Positions 1 to 11,635 of a stretch of DNA of 64,000 nucleotides are shown here, one piece after another. The DNA is from Heterohyrax brucei. Its lineage: Eukaryota > Chordata > Mammalia > Hyracoidea > Procaviidae. The notes below the pieces were generated by a model. The model did no database searches, was not told where the DNA came from, and saw only the letters and a list, made by a program, of their open reading frames with translations. The stretch is taken from NCBI GenBank assembly GCA_028571685.1, contig CM053144.1, positions 98,858,171-98,922,170 of the forward strand, given 5' to 3'. How positions within the stretch are numbered: the stretch's first letter is position 1; the number at the start of each line of letters is the position of its first letter. Both the position numbers and the translations under genes were made by a program.

Positions 1-677
1 CACAAGATTGTCAAGAAATCTACCCCTTCCCTAAAAGCCAAACTATCAGCTTTTTTTTTTTGCCATGTGAGATACATGTCTCTCAAGACACTGTAATATA
101 TATTTGTTGAAAAACTCATCCTTTATAGAAGGGTGAGCCACCTTTGAAAAGCAACATGATATTCTCTTTACTTTACAACTGCTTTGATGGGCCTAACTGA
201 ATAGGCCCCAGCCCTGTTTTTAACCTGAATTGTCAAAATTTTTTTTTACTTAAAAAAAATCTTTGTAGAAGTAATAAGCTAAAGCTACATGTACCTTAAT
301 GTTATTTCCAATATTTACATTTACGCAAACCAAAAGAGCCAAAGAAAAAGCACACATTCAGTAAATTAGGACAAAAAGAAAACAACACAGTGTAGAGAAT
401 ACCAGTGTATCTTAACACCTTTTTTGTGAGTTCAAATGTATCCTTCCTCTCAAACTAAAATTTTCACAATAGGGTAGGAAGACTTTCACAAGAGATTCTA
501 CCATAAATTATAGCAAATGCTCAACTAATGTTGAGAGAATTGGACTAAGCTAAAGAAATCTGTTTTATTTCGGGGAATAGGAAAATGGGAAAAGGTACTT
601 TTGACTATCTCAATGTAGTTCAAGTTGATAACGATTTGAAATTGATACTGAAAAGAACACATCTAATTGCTTGACTA
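1..677. other. AT-rich intergenic DNA, nothing recognised
   Basis: No ORF or repeat could be named here. A few T runs are present (near 52 and 240). Confidence 0.5.
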
Positions 678-844
678 GGGGAGCCCCGGTAGTACAGTGG
701 TCAAGACTTGGCTGCAAACTGACAGGGTAGAAAGATGTGGCAGCTGGCTTCTGTAAAGATTTACAGCCTTGGAAACCTTGTAGAGACAGTTCTACTCTAT
801 CCTATAGGGTCACTATGAACCAGGATTGACTTGACAGCAATGGG
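678..844 (+). repeat. AfroSINE
   Basis: It opens with a ggagcccCGGTAGTACAGTGGTCAAG-type tRNA-like head. It ends with the family tail (cctatagggtcactatgaa, then ttgacttgacagcaatgggt). Confidence 0.85.
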
Positions 845-1243
845 TAATTGCTGGACTATGTGGTTTCTTACATTAGACCAACTGCAAAAAGAACATTTAT
901 GTCTTTTAGATCTAGACCAGCAGCATGTACAGGTCACCAATGACCATTCTTTTCTGAGAACGAGTTTTGCAAGGACAGTATCATGTCACTGACCAGGAAC
1001 AGGCAACACTTGGATTCATGTTTCATGGGCCTCAAGGTGAATTTTAGCTCTGGAATGCACCACTGGTTTTGGCCATGTTACTAATACTTTTCAATTTTAA
1101 TGTCTTCACTTGTAGGCAAGCAGATGACTTAACAGCAACTGACAACAATAAAACAAGGAATAATGATGTCCCATCACAAAACTTACAGAGATTTTAACAA
1201 GATTTTAGAAGCAATGTGATATCCAATAGGTGCTTAAACAAAC

Positions 1244-1430
1244 AAACCAAAAAAAAAAAAAAAAAAGGCCACCGCTATCCACTGCCATTGAGTTGATTCC
1301 GACTTAGAGCAATCCTATAGGTCAGAGTAGAACGACCCCATAGAGTTTCCAAAGGGCATCCGACGGATTTGAACTGCCAATCTTTGGGTTACTAGCCATA
1401 GCCCTTAACCACTACGCCACTAGGGTTTCC
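1244..1430 (-). repeat. AfroSINE with long A-tail
   Basis: Read on the minus strand it has the head gaaaccctagtggcgtagtg, the tail ending near 1267 and a preserved A-rich tail (1246-1266), which suggests a fairly young copy. Confidence 0.88.
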
Positions 1431-1486
1431 AATATGTGATTAGTAAATAGAATTTCTCCTCCTATTCTCACCAGAGGGTATGTTTT

Positions 1487-1710
1487 TAAACCAAACCAAA
1501 CCCATTGCCTACTCAGTTTCGACTCATGGAGGCCGAATAGGACAGCTGCAGGGGCCAATGACCTCAAGAGCGATAGATGAGACAGCAGGCTGCCTGCTGG
1601 CTTACGGCTGGCTCCGCTCCACAGAGTTTCTGAGCAGTGCCTGGTGGATTTAAACTACCAACCTTTTGGTTAGTAGCCAAAGCACTTAACCACTATGCCA
1701 CCAGGTTTCC
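1487..1710 (-). repeat. AfroSINE with an extra central segment
   Basis: Both ends match the family (aaaccaaacccattgcc at 1487 onward; ttaaccactatgccaccagg near 1700). About 70 bp at 1545-1618 do not match other copies in the window. A tail fragment of another minus-strand copy follows at 1724-1763. Confidence 0.8.
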
Positions 1711-1924
1711 ACATTTTAAAAAAAGCCAGCCAAGTGCCATCGAGTCAGAGCCGACAAAAAGTATCCAATATTTAATAGTCTATACTTAGAGCCTCTGAAG
1801 TTATTTACTCACTGAATGTTCACATCTAATGGTTAAAGGACTAGAACACAGAGCAGCTCTTGGGTCCTAGACAGGACACAAAAGTAGCACAGCTTGTACA
1901 AGTGGGACTTACTTGGGTATTGTG

Positions 1925-2252
1925 TTGGCATTATTGTTCACTGTTACTGAATTAGCCCCAGCTCATGATGACCCTAAGTACAATGGAATAAAATGTTTCC
2001 AGTCCCGTGATCGGTTGCATATTGGACCGTTGTGCTTTGTAGGCTTTTTATTGGCTGATTTATAGAAACAGATCACCAGTCCTTTCTTCTTAGTCTATCT
2101 ACTTTGACAGCTTCACAAAAACCTGCTCCACGTGATAGCAACACAAAAGCCTCCTCTGAAACATAGGTGGTGGATGTATATGAGGTCATGAATAGAACTA
2201 GGGTCTCCCACACGAATGGTGGGGATTCTACTACTGAACCACCATTGTCCCC
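1925..2252 (-). repeat. tRNA-Gly-headed SINE (AfroSINE-type, different head)
   Basis: On the minus strand the element begins near 2250 with a decayed tRNA-Gly-like head: AATGGTGGTTCAGTAGTAGAA (A box region, 2244-2224) and GAGACCCTAGTTCTATTC (B box region). The remaining ~250 bp run to a tail resembling the AfroSINE end (gctcatgatgacccta near 1960). Too decayed to be a tRNA gene. Confidence 0.75.
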
Positions 2253-2295
2253 AAATTTTGGCATTAGAGGCTCGAAAATTATCGTTGGTAACTGT

Positions 2296-2812
2296 TTTAG
2301 GTTGGGTTCTCTAGAGAACAAAAACTAGTGAAGTGTGTATATTACATTTGTATATAGAGAGATTTATCTCAAGGAAATGGCTTGCATGGTTGTAGAGGCT
2401 GGTAAGTCCCAAGACTGAGAGTGAGGCCTCAGGTATCTGGCTTTTCTTCCTGACTCAACTAGTCGCAGGGGCTGATGAACTCAAGATCCACAGGTGAGAG
2501 ACTGCAGGCTGCTGGTTTACAGCTGCAAAGGCTGACAAATCCAAGATTTGTAGTTAAGAGGCAGGCCACTGGCCCAAGTCTCAAGAATTGAAGGTCAGAT
2601 GCTGAGGACCTGAATCCAGGATCCAGAGCAGAACAAAAGCCAGTAAGCTTTGACAGAAAGCCCACATATGTTTGCCACAGGCCACACTCCTAAAAGAAGG
2701 TGCCTTTCAAACGATCAGGTACTCACAGCAGTTCTCATTATGGAAGTGATTACATCATGATACAACTGCCAAACCACATCATAACTGCTAAACCACTGAG
2801 AATCACGGCCTA
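2296..2812 (-). repeat. MaLR-type solo LTR
   Basis: On the minus strand it reads cttggctaggccgtgattctc near its start and a gataaatctc poly(A)-like region, and ends near ggttctctagagaac. Homologous to the copy at 3276-3840. No internal retroviral sequence adjoins it. The family name is a guess by resemblance. Confidence 0.6.
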
Positions 2813-3275
2813 GCCAAGTAGGCATACAACCTTAATGATCACGTTAAATAGTTTCAAGCAATGCATTGCTTTCAAACCACTAACTAGCCTCTGCTCGATA
2901 ACTGCCTGCAGTAACCTCCCAGTCATTATGACAACCAGAAGTCCTCTCTCCCACTCTTTCCAGTTGCCTCCATGTCACCTCATCTTCACTAAGACTGCAG
3001 TTAGGAGCTTTAAGTCCAAACTATCTCAGGCCCTTCAGGCTTATTTTATATCTCATCAGATGATGACTTTCATCCCAATAACAGACTAAAAATTTTTCTT
3101 CTGTTGTTTCCTATTTTTTTTATCCTAGTTATTTCATCTTGTCTTGACCCCTGGGAATCTACCTTTCAGTACTGGCTACCTTGCACCAAAGAGGGGCAGG
3201 GCTTGGGAGGGAATTTAAAACTCAACAGAAGAGTTCAAAGTTATAAAAAAAGGTAAAAGTATTATAGTTGCATGT

Positions 3276-3840
3276 CTTAGGCTAGGTTCTCTAGTGCAGC
3301 AAAAACCAGTAATGCATATAACAGATACAGAAAAGATTTATGCAAAAGAAATAGCTCACACAATGGTAGAGGCTGAAACGTCCCAAGTCCTGGATCAGAG
3401 TACAAGCTTCACGCAGCCTTGGAAAGCTGGCAAACGCAAGGTCAACAGCTCAGAGATTAGGGTTTCCGCTCACAGACTGTGATGGTTGGAGGATCCCAAG
3501 ACGGTGGGAGGGACTGTGAGATTCTGCTAATTCACGGAGCTGCAGGGGCTGGGGAGCCCAGGATGATGAGCACGTCAGGGAACAGGGCTCGTACTCACAG
3601 GCTACCAAGGTTGATGAATCCTAAGGGCTGCTAGTTCAAGTTCTAAGAACCAGATGTAAAAAGAGCAGAAGCTGCTGGCAACCCGAGCAGACTTGACGCA
3701 GGTAGTGGAAGGCAGAGAGACGGGAGCCTGGGGGTGGTGGTGGGGGTGGGGCAGGGGCGACCACGGGCTGCACTCCTGCCCCTTGACACCGCTGCCAAAA
3801 CAGAGAATCACGGTCCAGCCAAGCTGACGTGCAGTCGTAC
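3276..3840 (-). repeat. MaLR-type solo LTR, second copy
   Basis: It shares the ggctaggttctctag end and the cacggtccagccaag end with the copy at 2296-2812, but its middle is diverged and GC-richer, including a G-rich tract at 3728-3762. Confidence 0.6.
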
Positions 3841-4053
3841 CTATTACACTGCACAACTGGGTTTACTTCATACCATCTTAAAATGTAAAATGCAAGTTTT
3901 CTAAAGATAGTTATAAGGTATCCCAAAAGATACATGTTCAAATAGTATTTTTAAGTTATTTCAAATTGTAGAAATGTATCAAAAGCCTTAAAGTACTCAA
4001 AAGCTTTGACTTAGTAGTTCCATGTCTAGAAAATTATCCTAAATAGAAAATAC

Positions 4054-4193
4054 TATACACAAAGATATAATGTTATTTGTAATATACTTATAAACATTTA
4101 TATTAGTATAAAATACACAATAATATACACAAAGATATAGTATAATGTTATTTATAATATATTTATAAACATAATACTTATATTAATATAAAA
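4054..4193. repeat. 70-bp tandem duplication in AT-rich L1M sequence
   Basis: Two units, 4054-4123 and 4124-4193, both begin tatacacaaagatata and share taatgttattt and ttataaacat, with small indels. Confidence 0.75.
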
Positions 4194-4296
4194 ATATAAT
4201 TATTGAATAATAATAAACCTAAAACAATGTAAGTGTCCAACAGTAAAGGGAAGAAAAAGGTCGTATAAATTATGGTGTGTCTGGATGAGAAAATAA

Positions 4297-4493
4297 GGGG
4301 CACTTGTGGCACAAAGATTAAACATTACCTGCTAACCAAAAGGTTGGTCATTCAAACCCACTCAGTAACCCCACGGAGAAAGACTTTGTAATCTACTTCT
4401 GTAAAGATTACAGCCAAGAAGACCCTAGGAGATAGTTCTGCTCTGTCACATGGGATCACTGTGAGTTGAAGTTGATTTGATGGCAGCTAAAAA
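4297..4493 (+). repeat. AfroSINE nested in L1M
   Basis: Head ggggcacttgtggcacaaag, middle ctgctaaccaaaaggttgg, tail gtgagttgaagttgatttga. It interrupts the L1M at 3940-5040. Confidence 0.85.
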
Positions 4494-5514
4494 CACCAAT
4501 ATAAAGAATAATAGGCAACCATAAAAATGGCACTGAAGAAGAACTTTTAATGAAGTGTGGAACGATCCTAAGAGCAAACTGTGACACACTAAGTTATTCT
4601 GTTGTTTATTTTAGAAAACCTTTGGAACAGTTTATAAAAATACACGTAACAAAATATAATTAAATATAGAAAGAAGAGAACATGGAAACTAAGACAGAAG
4701 GTAATCTGAATAGAAAAACAAAATTAAGCTAGGAATGGCTTTTGTCTTCTATGTAAATACTAAAAGCGTTTGTGCTTGTGCTCTAGGTGTTTTAGCAGTT
4801 GATGACAACAGGAAAACGAGTTACATGAGTTTTATAACCTATAAAAATGAATTTACAGTATGATCACAACAAAATGTATATATATACATATATATTAAAA
4901 AATGGCCATGGAAAGAAACATGCCAAAATATTAACAAAAGTTATAACTAGATGGCAATGATGGTATTTTCATCTTTACCTGAAAATTTCCTGAAATTTTC
5001 ACAATCGACTTACGATTTATAATTAAGAGAATTTTTTTTCAAAGTCATGCTTTTATGCATTTTGGTGACATTAGTAGAAATTTATTTATTAAATCCTCAG
5101 AGGGGAAAAAGAAAAGATATAAAACATGGAGCTCTGATGCCATATGAAATTGGCTGCCTTGGGGAAAGGGAAAACTGCCAAAAAGGACTAGCCTAGGTGA
5201 GACTGAAGGGCCACGGACTCTATTCTTTCCATGGAAGTGAAGATGCAGGAAATCCCGTGGTCCATCATAGCGTCAAAGTATTGGAAGAAACAGCCTGATT
5301 TCCCTGGGCTTCCTGCCATAATAAGGAACAGGATGAAGGAGAAGGCTCAGTGCCAATAGCAATGAAGGGCTCAAGTTCTAACACTGTCTCCTGGGGGAAA
5401 GCATACAGTTACTGTTTGCAGTTATTGTTTCCCAAGAACTCAATTTTACTCCTAAGCTGTAACATTTAGGAAAATTTGGGGTAAAGGCACATGGAAAATA
5501 TGACACTCAATTGA

Positions 5515-6120
5515 TGATACTAAAAGTTTTAACAGCTGTATTGAGATATGATTTATATACCATAAAATTCACCTACTTAAGAATAAAGTCAATAGCTTTT
5601 AGTATCTTTATTGAATTATGCAATGGTCAGTACAATTTTTCAGATCCCCAAAAAGAAACCTCATGTATATTAAACCCATTGCAATTAAGTCGATTGTGAC
5701 TTACAGCGACCCTATATGACAGACAGTAGAACTTCCCTGTGGAGCTTCCAAGGAGTGCCTGGTGAATTTGAACTGCTGACCTTGTGGTTGGCAGCTATAG
5801 CACTAACCACAACACCACCAGGGTTTCCTCATGTTAGCAGTCTCAATTTCCTACCCCAACTCCCTGCCCTAGGCAAGCACTGATGTACTTTCTGTCTCGA
5901 TAGATTTGTCTTTCTTGGACATTTCACATTAAGTGGAATCACATAATACGTTGCCTTTTATGGCTGGCTTTTTTCACTAAGTATGTGTTTTGAGATTCAT
6001 CCATGATATGGCATGTATCAGTACTTCATTCCTTTTTATTCCACTGCATGGATAAACTGTATTTTATTTATCCATTCTTCAGCTGATGTATATTTGGATT
6101 GTTTCTACATTTTGGCTGGA
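5515..6120 (-). repeat. L1M-type LINE 3' end
   Basis: The + strand reads as the complement of an old L1 3' UTR: ctgtattgagatatgatttat, then ttgagattcatccatgatat, tatttatccattcttcagc and tatttggattgtttctac. An AfroSINE at 5668-5828 splits it. Confidence 0.75.
5668..5828 (-). repeat. AfroSINE nested in L1M
   Basis: Near full-length copy from taaacccattgcaattaagt to caacaccaccagggtttcc. Confidence 0.88.
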
Positions 6121-6957
6121 TTGTTAAACTTTTGATATTTTTCCTACATGGAGTCAAAAATCTAAGTCAAAAATCACAGAAAGTTGGTACTTTGGTTGGC
6201 TCATGTGATTTAAATGTCCCATTCTGTAAGGTTTACAGATACAGTGAAAATAATGTGTGGATTCCCATCATTGCCTTTGAGGTCACTGAGGGGTCTGGAG
6301 ACAGGACCTGAGGTTGGGAGTCCCAGCTTCAAATTACAGAAGAGTATGAGAGACACTTAGCTGTATTGTTTTCAATTACATAAAATATCAAGGACCAATT
6401 TCCAAAGCATTGGCATAAAATGTCCCCAGGGGATTCGGTTTAATGAACAGCTAAAATACATCTACAGTGAACATACTTGCTATTGTACATGAGTAGTGCT
6501 TCTAAAGAGCTTCATAGTTTTCTTCTTAGGAAGATGAAGTCTGGCTTAGCCTTTCCACCCATTTCTGGTGCATGGATGGAAGCCTCACCGACACATCTGC
6601 CCTGGTGATCACCTGGGGTCTCCAGAAGAGTGAGCATAGTCCCCTGTCTGTCTGCTGTCCTTCTACGCTGCTTGCTCCCACCCTGGAACATAGAGACAGG
6701 TAATTCAAGTGGTCTGGTTTTAGGAGACTTTTTCCATTGGTGGTAATATCGACAAAATTTAAAGGCCCATCAAATACAAGTGAAGTCCCTTTTCTCTGAC
6801 TCAGTGTTACCTCTCTCCACCCCCCACCCTCTTCAACACAATGTCCAGTTTCATTCTTTGGCCTGAAAAAGCAGAAGCAAAGGAAATGGAATGAAGGCTC
6901 TTAAAGGAATTCTTGAAAAGTGGGTGTGATGTTTGTAAGAAGGTAGGTAAAACCCTC
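6121..6957. other. Intergenic DNA, nothing recognised
   Basis: Short ORFs occur on both strands but none resembles a known protein, and no repeat could be named. Confidence 0.45.
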
Positions 6958-7140
6958 AAAACACACTCACTCACTGCTGTGAAGTTGATTCCAACGCATA
7001 GCAACTCCTTATGGTTTCCGAGACTGTAAATCTCCACGGAAGCAGACTACCACATCTTTCCCCTGCAGAGTTGTTGTTGGTTTCTGACCACTGACCTTTC
7101 AGTTAGCAGCCAATCACTATAAACACTGTGTTGCCAGGGC
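6958..7140 (-). repeat. AfroSINE, long variant
   Basis: It carries the extra central block (gactgtaaatctccacggaa) also seen in the copy at 16575. A tail-only minus fragment follows at 7142-7214. Confidence 0.82.
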
Positions 7141-7299
7141 TAACCAAACCAAACCATTGCCAGCAAGTCAGTTCTGACTCATAGTGACCCTATAGGACAA
7201 GATTGCCATGAAAATAAGTTTACATCCGGAGTGTAATGCACTTTTTCATGCTTCCCCACAAACTCACTTGGCCTGCCCCTGCCCACGGGTTAGATTTTC

Positions 7300-7640
7300 C
7301 TGACTTGACTTTCCTTTTGCTAAAAAGATCCATAACAGAAGTTCTAGGTTAGTTGTAGTAGTGAGTCTAACTACTGTAACAAACAATCCCAGACCTCAGT
7401 AGCTTTATTCTAAGAAAACGTGTTGCTTATTTACGCTATACTCCGACTATATGGTGACGACTCTGGAAAAGCCCAGGTCCCTGGCATCTTGTCACACCAC
7501 CTTTACCAACACATAGCCTCTAAGTTCATAGTATGAAGAGTGATCAAGTTTGGAAGTGGCGTACATCACTGCCCTCGTTGTCCACTGGTCAGAATTCACG
7601 TGACACTAGGCTAACCACAGAGTGGCTTGGTAAGTCCAGT
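7300..7640. repeat. Old interspersed repeat, family uncertain (MLT1-like)
   Basis: Phrases such as ctactgtaacaaacaatccc and cagtagctttatt resemble the end of MLT1-type or similar LTRs. Weak identification by eye only. Confidence 0.35.
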
Positions 7641-7676
7641 CTTCCTTTGTACTCAGGCAGAAAGAAAAATGGGCAT

Positions 7677-7911
7677 TTAAACACGTGGCACTGTTTCTCC
7701 CAACAAGCTGTAGCCTAGAAACTGAGAGATGTTTTCGATTTCTAGAGAGAGGTCTAATGCCATTGCCTCTGTAGGGATCTCCTCATCACATTTTCGAAGT
7801 AAATTCTGCAATTTGGGTTTTAATTTAGTGATCAATAGGGATTTGTTGGGGGCTAGATTCCTGAGCGTTCTTGATTCTGCAGTAACAAAGTGCCGTCTCA
7901 GTAGCATCTGA
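7677..7911 (-). other. Protein-like open stretch, origin unknown
   Basis: A 76-residue minus-strand reading frame (7907-7677) is rich in L, K, R and E with no low-complexity run. The plus strand is also open for 60 codons over the same interval. I do not recognise a family, and there is no splice or promoter support. It may be chance, an old transposon fragment or a processed pseudogene fragment. Confidence 0.2.
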
Positions 7912-8032
7912 TGGTACCCTATAGATGGTGATAAACTCTGAAAAAATAAAATTTAAGAGTTTGCTGGATCTGTGTGATTAATTGGATGTTTGTTTAGTAT
8001 TGTACAGCCTTACGTATGAATTACACCGTAAC

Positions 8033-9600
8033 ATAAAACAAAAATCCTCACAATTAGACCAAGGGGCAACATCATCATAGACAGATAAAATACTGAAGTT
8101 GCCAAGGATTACATTTTACTTGTATGCATAATCGATGCTCCTGGAAGCAGCAGTCAAGAAATCAAATGATATGTTACATTGGGCAATCTTTAGCAAAAGA
8201 CTTCTTTGAAGTGTTAAAAAGCAAAGATGTCACTTTGAGTACTAAGGTGCACCTGACCCAAGTTGTGGTATTTTCAGTCTTCTTGTATGCATGCAAAAGC
8301 TAAACAAAATTTAGTTGGGTGAAATCAGTGACAGCACACATTAGAAAGAAGAGCAATTTAACTGGACTTCAACATAATCTGAAAACTCTTCCAAACTTAA
8401 CCCAATATTGCAAGGACAGAGTAGCAGGGGCAGGGTTCCAGGGACTGTGCTCTCAGGGGATATCAAGGCCAGTTGGCATAACTAGCCTATTGCTAAGAGA
8501 GTCTTCTGCACCCCACATTGGTGAGTGGCATCTGGGATCTGAAAAGCTAGCAAGCTGCCATCTGATGTACACCAAATGGTCCCAGCTCAGCTGGAACAAA
8601 TGATCACCAAGGACAGCAATGACATGGGGCAAAGAGAACCGAGAAGACAGAAAGACCCACGTGAATGGGTGACTACATCAACATGTAACCAGAAGAACCA
8701 GATGGTGTCTGGCCACCACTAGTGACAGCGATGATGGGGCTCACAAAGTTGAGTCCCAGCAGCAGTATGAGAATAAAAATGGATGCACTCTGAGAACTTC
8801 ACTGAAAGACCACAATCGATCGTCTGAAGGCCTGGGAGTTCCCCTGGGAGCATGGGCCCTAGACATGAGGCTGCCCCTGTTCATAAATCATTACTGAGGT
8901 CAACACCTCAGACAGGAATGGATTGGACTTGGCAACACAGAGTGACCATATGGTGTGTATGCTTTATGGTTCTATGCATCTATAGAATGTCTTCCTACTG
9001 GTCTTTTACTGGAGGGAAATAGAGAGGATGGAGAAGAGGAGACAGGAGATTGTCCAGAGGATATGACATGTATAGAGCAGAAACGAGGAGTGTGCTATTA
9101 CCGGGCAAGGAGAGCAGTAGGAGCTGCACATAGGCGGGCATGCAAATTTAAACTGGATTGTACACCTTCACTCAATTACAGTAAATAACTAAAAAAAGAA
9201 AAAGCTAAACAATAAGTGAAGAAGACCGAAGAATTGATGCCTTTGAATTATAGTGTTGGCAAAGAATATTGAATATGCCATGGACCTCTAGAAGAATGAA
9301 CAAATCTGCCTTGGAAGACGTACAGCCAGAAGTCTTTAGAAGAAAGGATGGTGAGCCTTTGTCTTGAGTACTTGGCACAGGTTATCAGGAGGGACCAGGC
9401 CCTGAGAAGGATAACATGTGTGGTAAAGCAGAAGGGAAGCATAAAAGAAAAAGATCCTTAATGAGATGGACTGACAAAGCAGCTGCAACAATGGGCTCCA
9501 ACATAACAATTTTGAGGATGGCTCAGGACCAGGTAGTAGTCTGTTCTGTTGTACATATGGTAGTCGGAACTGACTACCTAACAGCAGTAAGAACATTGTA
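8033..9600 (+). repeat. RTE/BovB-type LINE, 3' part, split by an L1
   Basis: The left part (8033-8307) begins acaaaaatcctcacaattag and contains gaagcagcagtcaagaaatc, gtcactttgag and aaggtgcacctgaccc. The right part (9200-9600) resumes with gaagaccgaagaattgatgc and ends gtcggaactgactacctaac. In sense it encodes the C-terminal tail after the RT domain (RRIDAFELWCW-like). It is 5'-truncated and decayed. Confidence 0.85.
8308..9199 (+). mobile_element. 5'-truncated L1 (3' UTR only) inserted in RTE, 13-bp TSD
   Basis: The insert is flanked by aaaagctaaacaa at 8295-8307 and 9200-9212. It matches the L1 3' UTR at 20820-21716 (gggtgaaatcagtgacagc, ctgggagcatgggccctag, tctatagaatgtcttcctac) and ends in an A-rich tail. 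Removing it restores a continuous RTE. Confidence 0.88.
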
Positions 9601-9782
9601 AATGTCAGCAAGAATTCCACAGTATACTAGAGCCTTAATTCTTTTCTGATTTATCATGTTGAAATATTTTACCATTGAAAAAAATTCCACCTTCAGCAAA
9701 TATTTCTGCTGGGATTCCTATTTAACCTATGTGTACTACGAACAAAAACCTGCCTATGGAAAGACAGTTATTCCCAGTGGTG

Positions 9783-10565
9783 AATAGTGCAGGTTTTAGA
9801 GAAGAGCGACTTGGTGTGAGCTTGGGCAATTTACTTAATTCTTTCACTTCAGTTCCTTTATCTAAAAAATAGGGGCATGAGGATGATAGTAACAGTGACT
9901 TGCTGGACTAATGTGGATTGGCTTGCTTATACTACAGGCTACTCCCCTCTAAGGTCTTCCTTCTACTGCAGAGATTAGAACACTAAAATTTTCATTTTTC
10001 TAACTGTTTTACAGCTAGAATTCTGGATGTGATTTAGGTTGTGTCACTTAGATGATCTGAAATGTGGAAGGTAGACATGAAGAGATCATTCTCTCATCTC
10101 GTTTGACTGATCTTATGCAGGCAAACAAGATCCAGAAGGCACGAGGTTTCATCTGCATGAGGGTTCCAATATTGTTTTCTACCCTGAGTACCAAAGGCAC
10201 TGGTAGTGGTGGTATCTGCAGCAGCTTCTTGAACCTGGATTCTTGCTCTAGAACTTGTTCTTGAATTTTGTGTTCTAATGTCCTACAATATAGTAGTTCT
10301 TTCCTAGTAGATTCATTCTTTACTTCTCTGGGAATTACTTCCGGAGGCCCAGCCTAGAATCTCCTTCTTGGGCCCTTTCAACAATTCTGTCAGCACTCAA
10401 TTGCCTGTATTAAATCCTGCTTAAAATAACCTGGAGTGGTTCTTTTATTCTGTAATGAGACCTGATGACAATCAGTATCTCACAGGGATGTTGTGAGAAT
10501 GAGGTAATATAGACAAAGGACTGGTGCTGGTATGTAGTAAATAATAAATGTGAGCTTTATAGTTA
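9783..10565 (+). repeat. MIR split by an LTR-like insertion
   Basis: The left half (about 9783-9904: gcaatttacttaattc, taaaaaataggggcatgagg) and right half (about 10478-10565: cacagggatgttgtgagaat, gtaaataataaatg) together make a complete MIR order. The 570 bp between look like a separate repeat. Confidence 0.6.
9905..10477 (+). repeat. LTR-like repeat inserted in a MIR
   Basis: Phrases such as attctggatgtgatttaggt, gctctagaacttgttc, attcaattgcctgtattaaa-type sequence and cttaaaataacctggagtgg recall a mammalian retroviral-type LTR. Family not certain. No internal region adjoins it. Confidence 0.45.
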
Positions 10566-11635
10566 TGCTAATTAAAGATGAAGAAAGTGAAATGAACTCT
10601 TATATAGGCTCTCCCAAAGAATTCCAGTTTTAGAGATGAATCTGTCTCTAACAATATGTCTACCCAGGAGCAAATTAACTGTAGTTTTAACTGCATTGTT
10701 ACTTTGTCCAAATTCCCTTTCACATGTTAATTAAGGAGAAGCTATTTGGCCCTCTGCTGACCCTATTCCTTTGAGAACTAACCCTTACACCTAGTTTTAA
10801 AAGAGCACAACACAGAATTACTCTTTAACTCTTGGACTCTGTAGCCAGAGGTGCAAATGCACCAAAAACAGAGATATTCTATTAAAACACCTTTTTAAAT
10901 CAATTTGTTTACTTTTAGACATCAGCTACAGATGAGTAACTGGCTCTTCTAAACCATTTTGTAACATAAAAGAACAAAATTGTATTGGTTACTCTACGAA
11001 ACTTCTGTTTTTGGAGATTTGGAAAGCCTAATTTAGCATCCCATTACTTCATCCTAGAATTCATTCAAACTACATTTCTTATAAATTACCTTTCCAATGC
11101 AGGTTTCACATCAAAGCCACAAAAATGAGGACTTTTATTATTATTATTATTATTCCTGTTCAGTTTATATTCCGAATTAAAAATGACCATTATTAACTTG
11201 GCATGAGTAAGGAATTATCCACAATTCAGTGCAGAAATTTGGGTGGCTTTGGGGGTGCATGTTAAATGTTTATTATTGATTACGATGATGATAATGGTAT
11301 TCTTGATAAAACAAAGATTATTTAATTAGCTTTTTCTGGAAATTATACTAGTTCATTTTCATATTGACACCCATGGAGATCTAGATATACATCCTGCATC
11401 ATCAGGGAATTGCTGGAGGCCGTGTTGAGGAGAGGAAGAATCTATTTTAGAACCAGGTAGACTGATGAAATTCTAGCTACAACTTTTGTTATTAACTTAA
11501 GGCAAGACTTACTCCCAAACTCTTTAGTTTCCTCTTCTGTAAAATGAGAATAATCAAAATTTCCCCTTAGATTTATTATGAGGACCCAAGTGGTAGTTGT
11601 TGTGAGGTTCCAACTGCCAGTGACTTGTGGATCCA
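10566..11635. other. Intergenic DNA, nothing recognised
   Basis: Mostly AT-rich unique-looking sequence with a short (TTA)n tract at 11140-11154. Confidence 0.45.

Larger units (their letters stand above)
3940..5040 (+). repeat. L1M-type LINE 3' end
   Basis: The order of phrases follows old L1 ORF2 end and 3' UTR: taagtgtccaacagt, then aattatggtgtgtctggatga, then caaccataaaaatggca, then cagtatgatcacaac, and ttaacaaaagttataac. It is interrupted by an AfroSINE at 4297-4493 and contains a local tandem duplication. Confidence 0.7.

Noticed and set aside
2205..2252. Possible tRNA-Gly gene on the minus strand
   Set aside because: Arms are broken by several mismatches and the sequence continues into a SINE body, so it is a SINE head.
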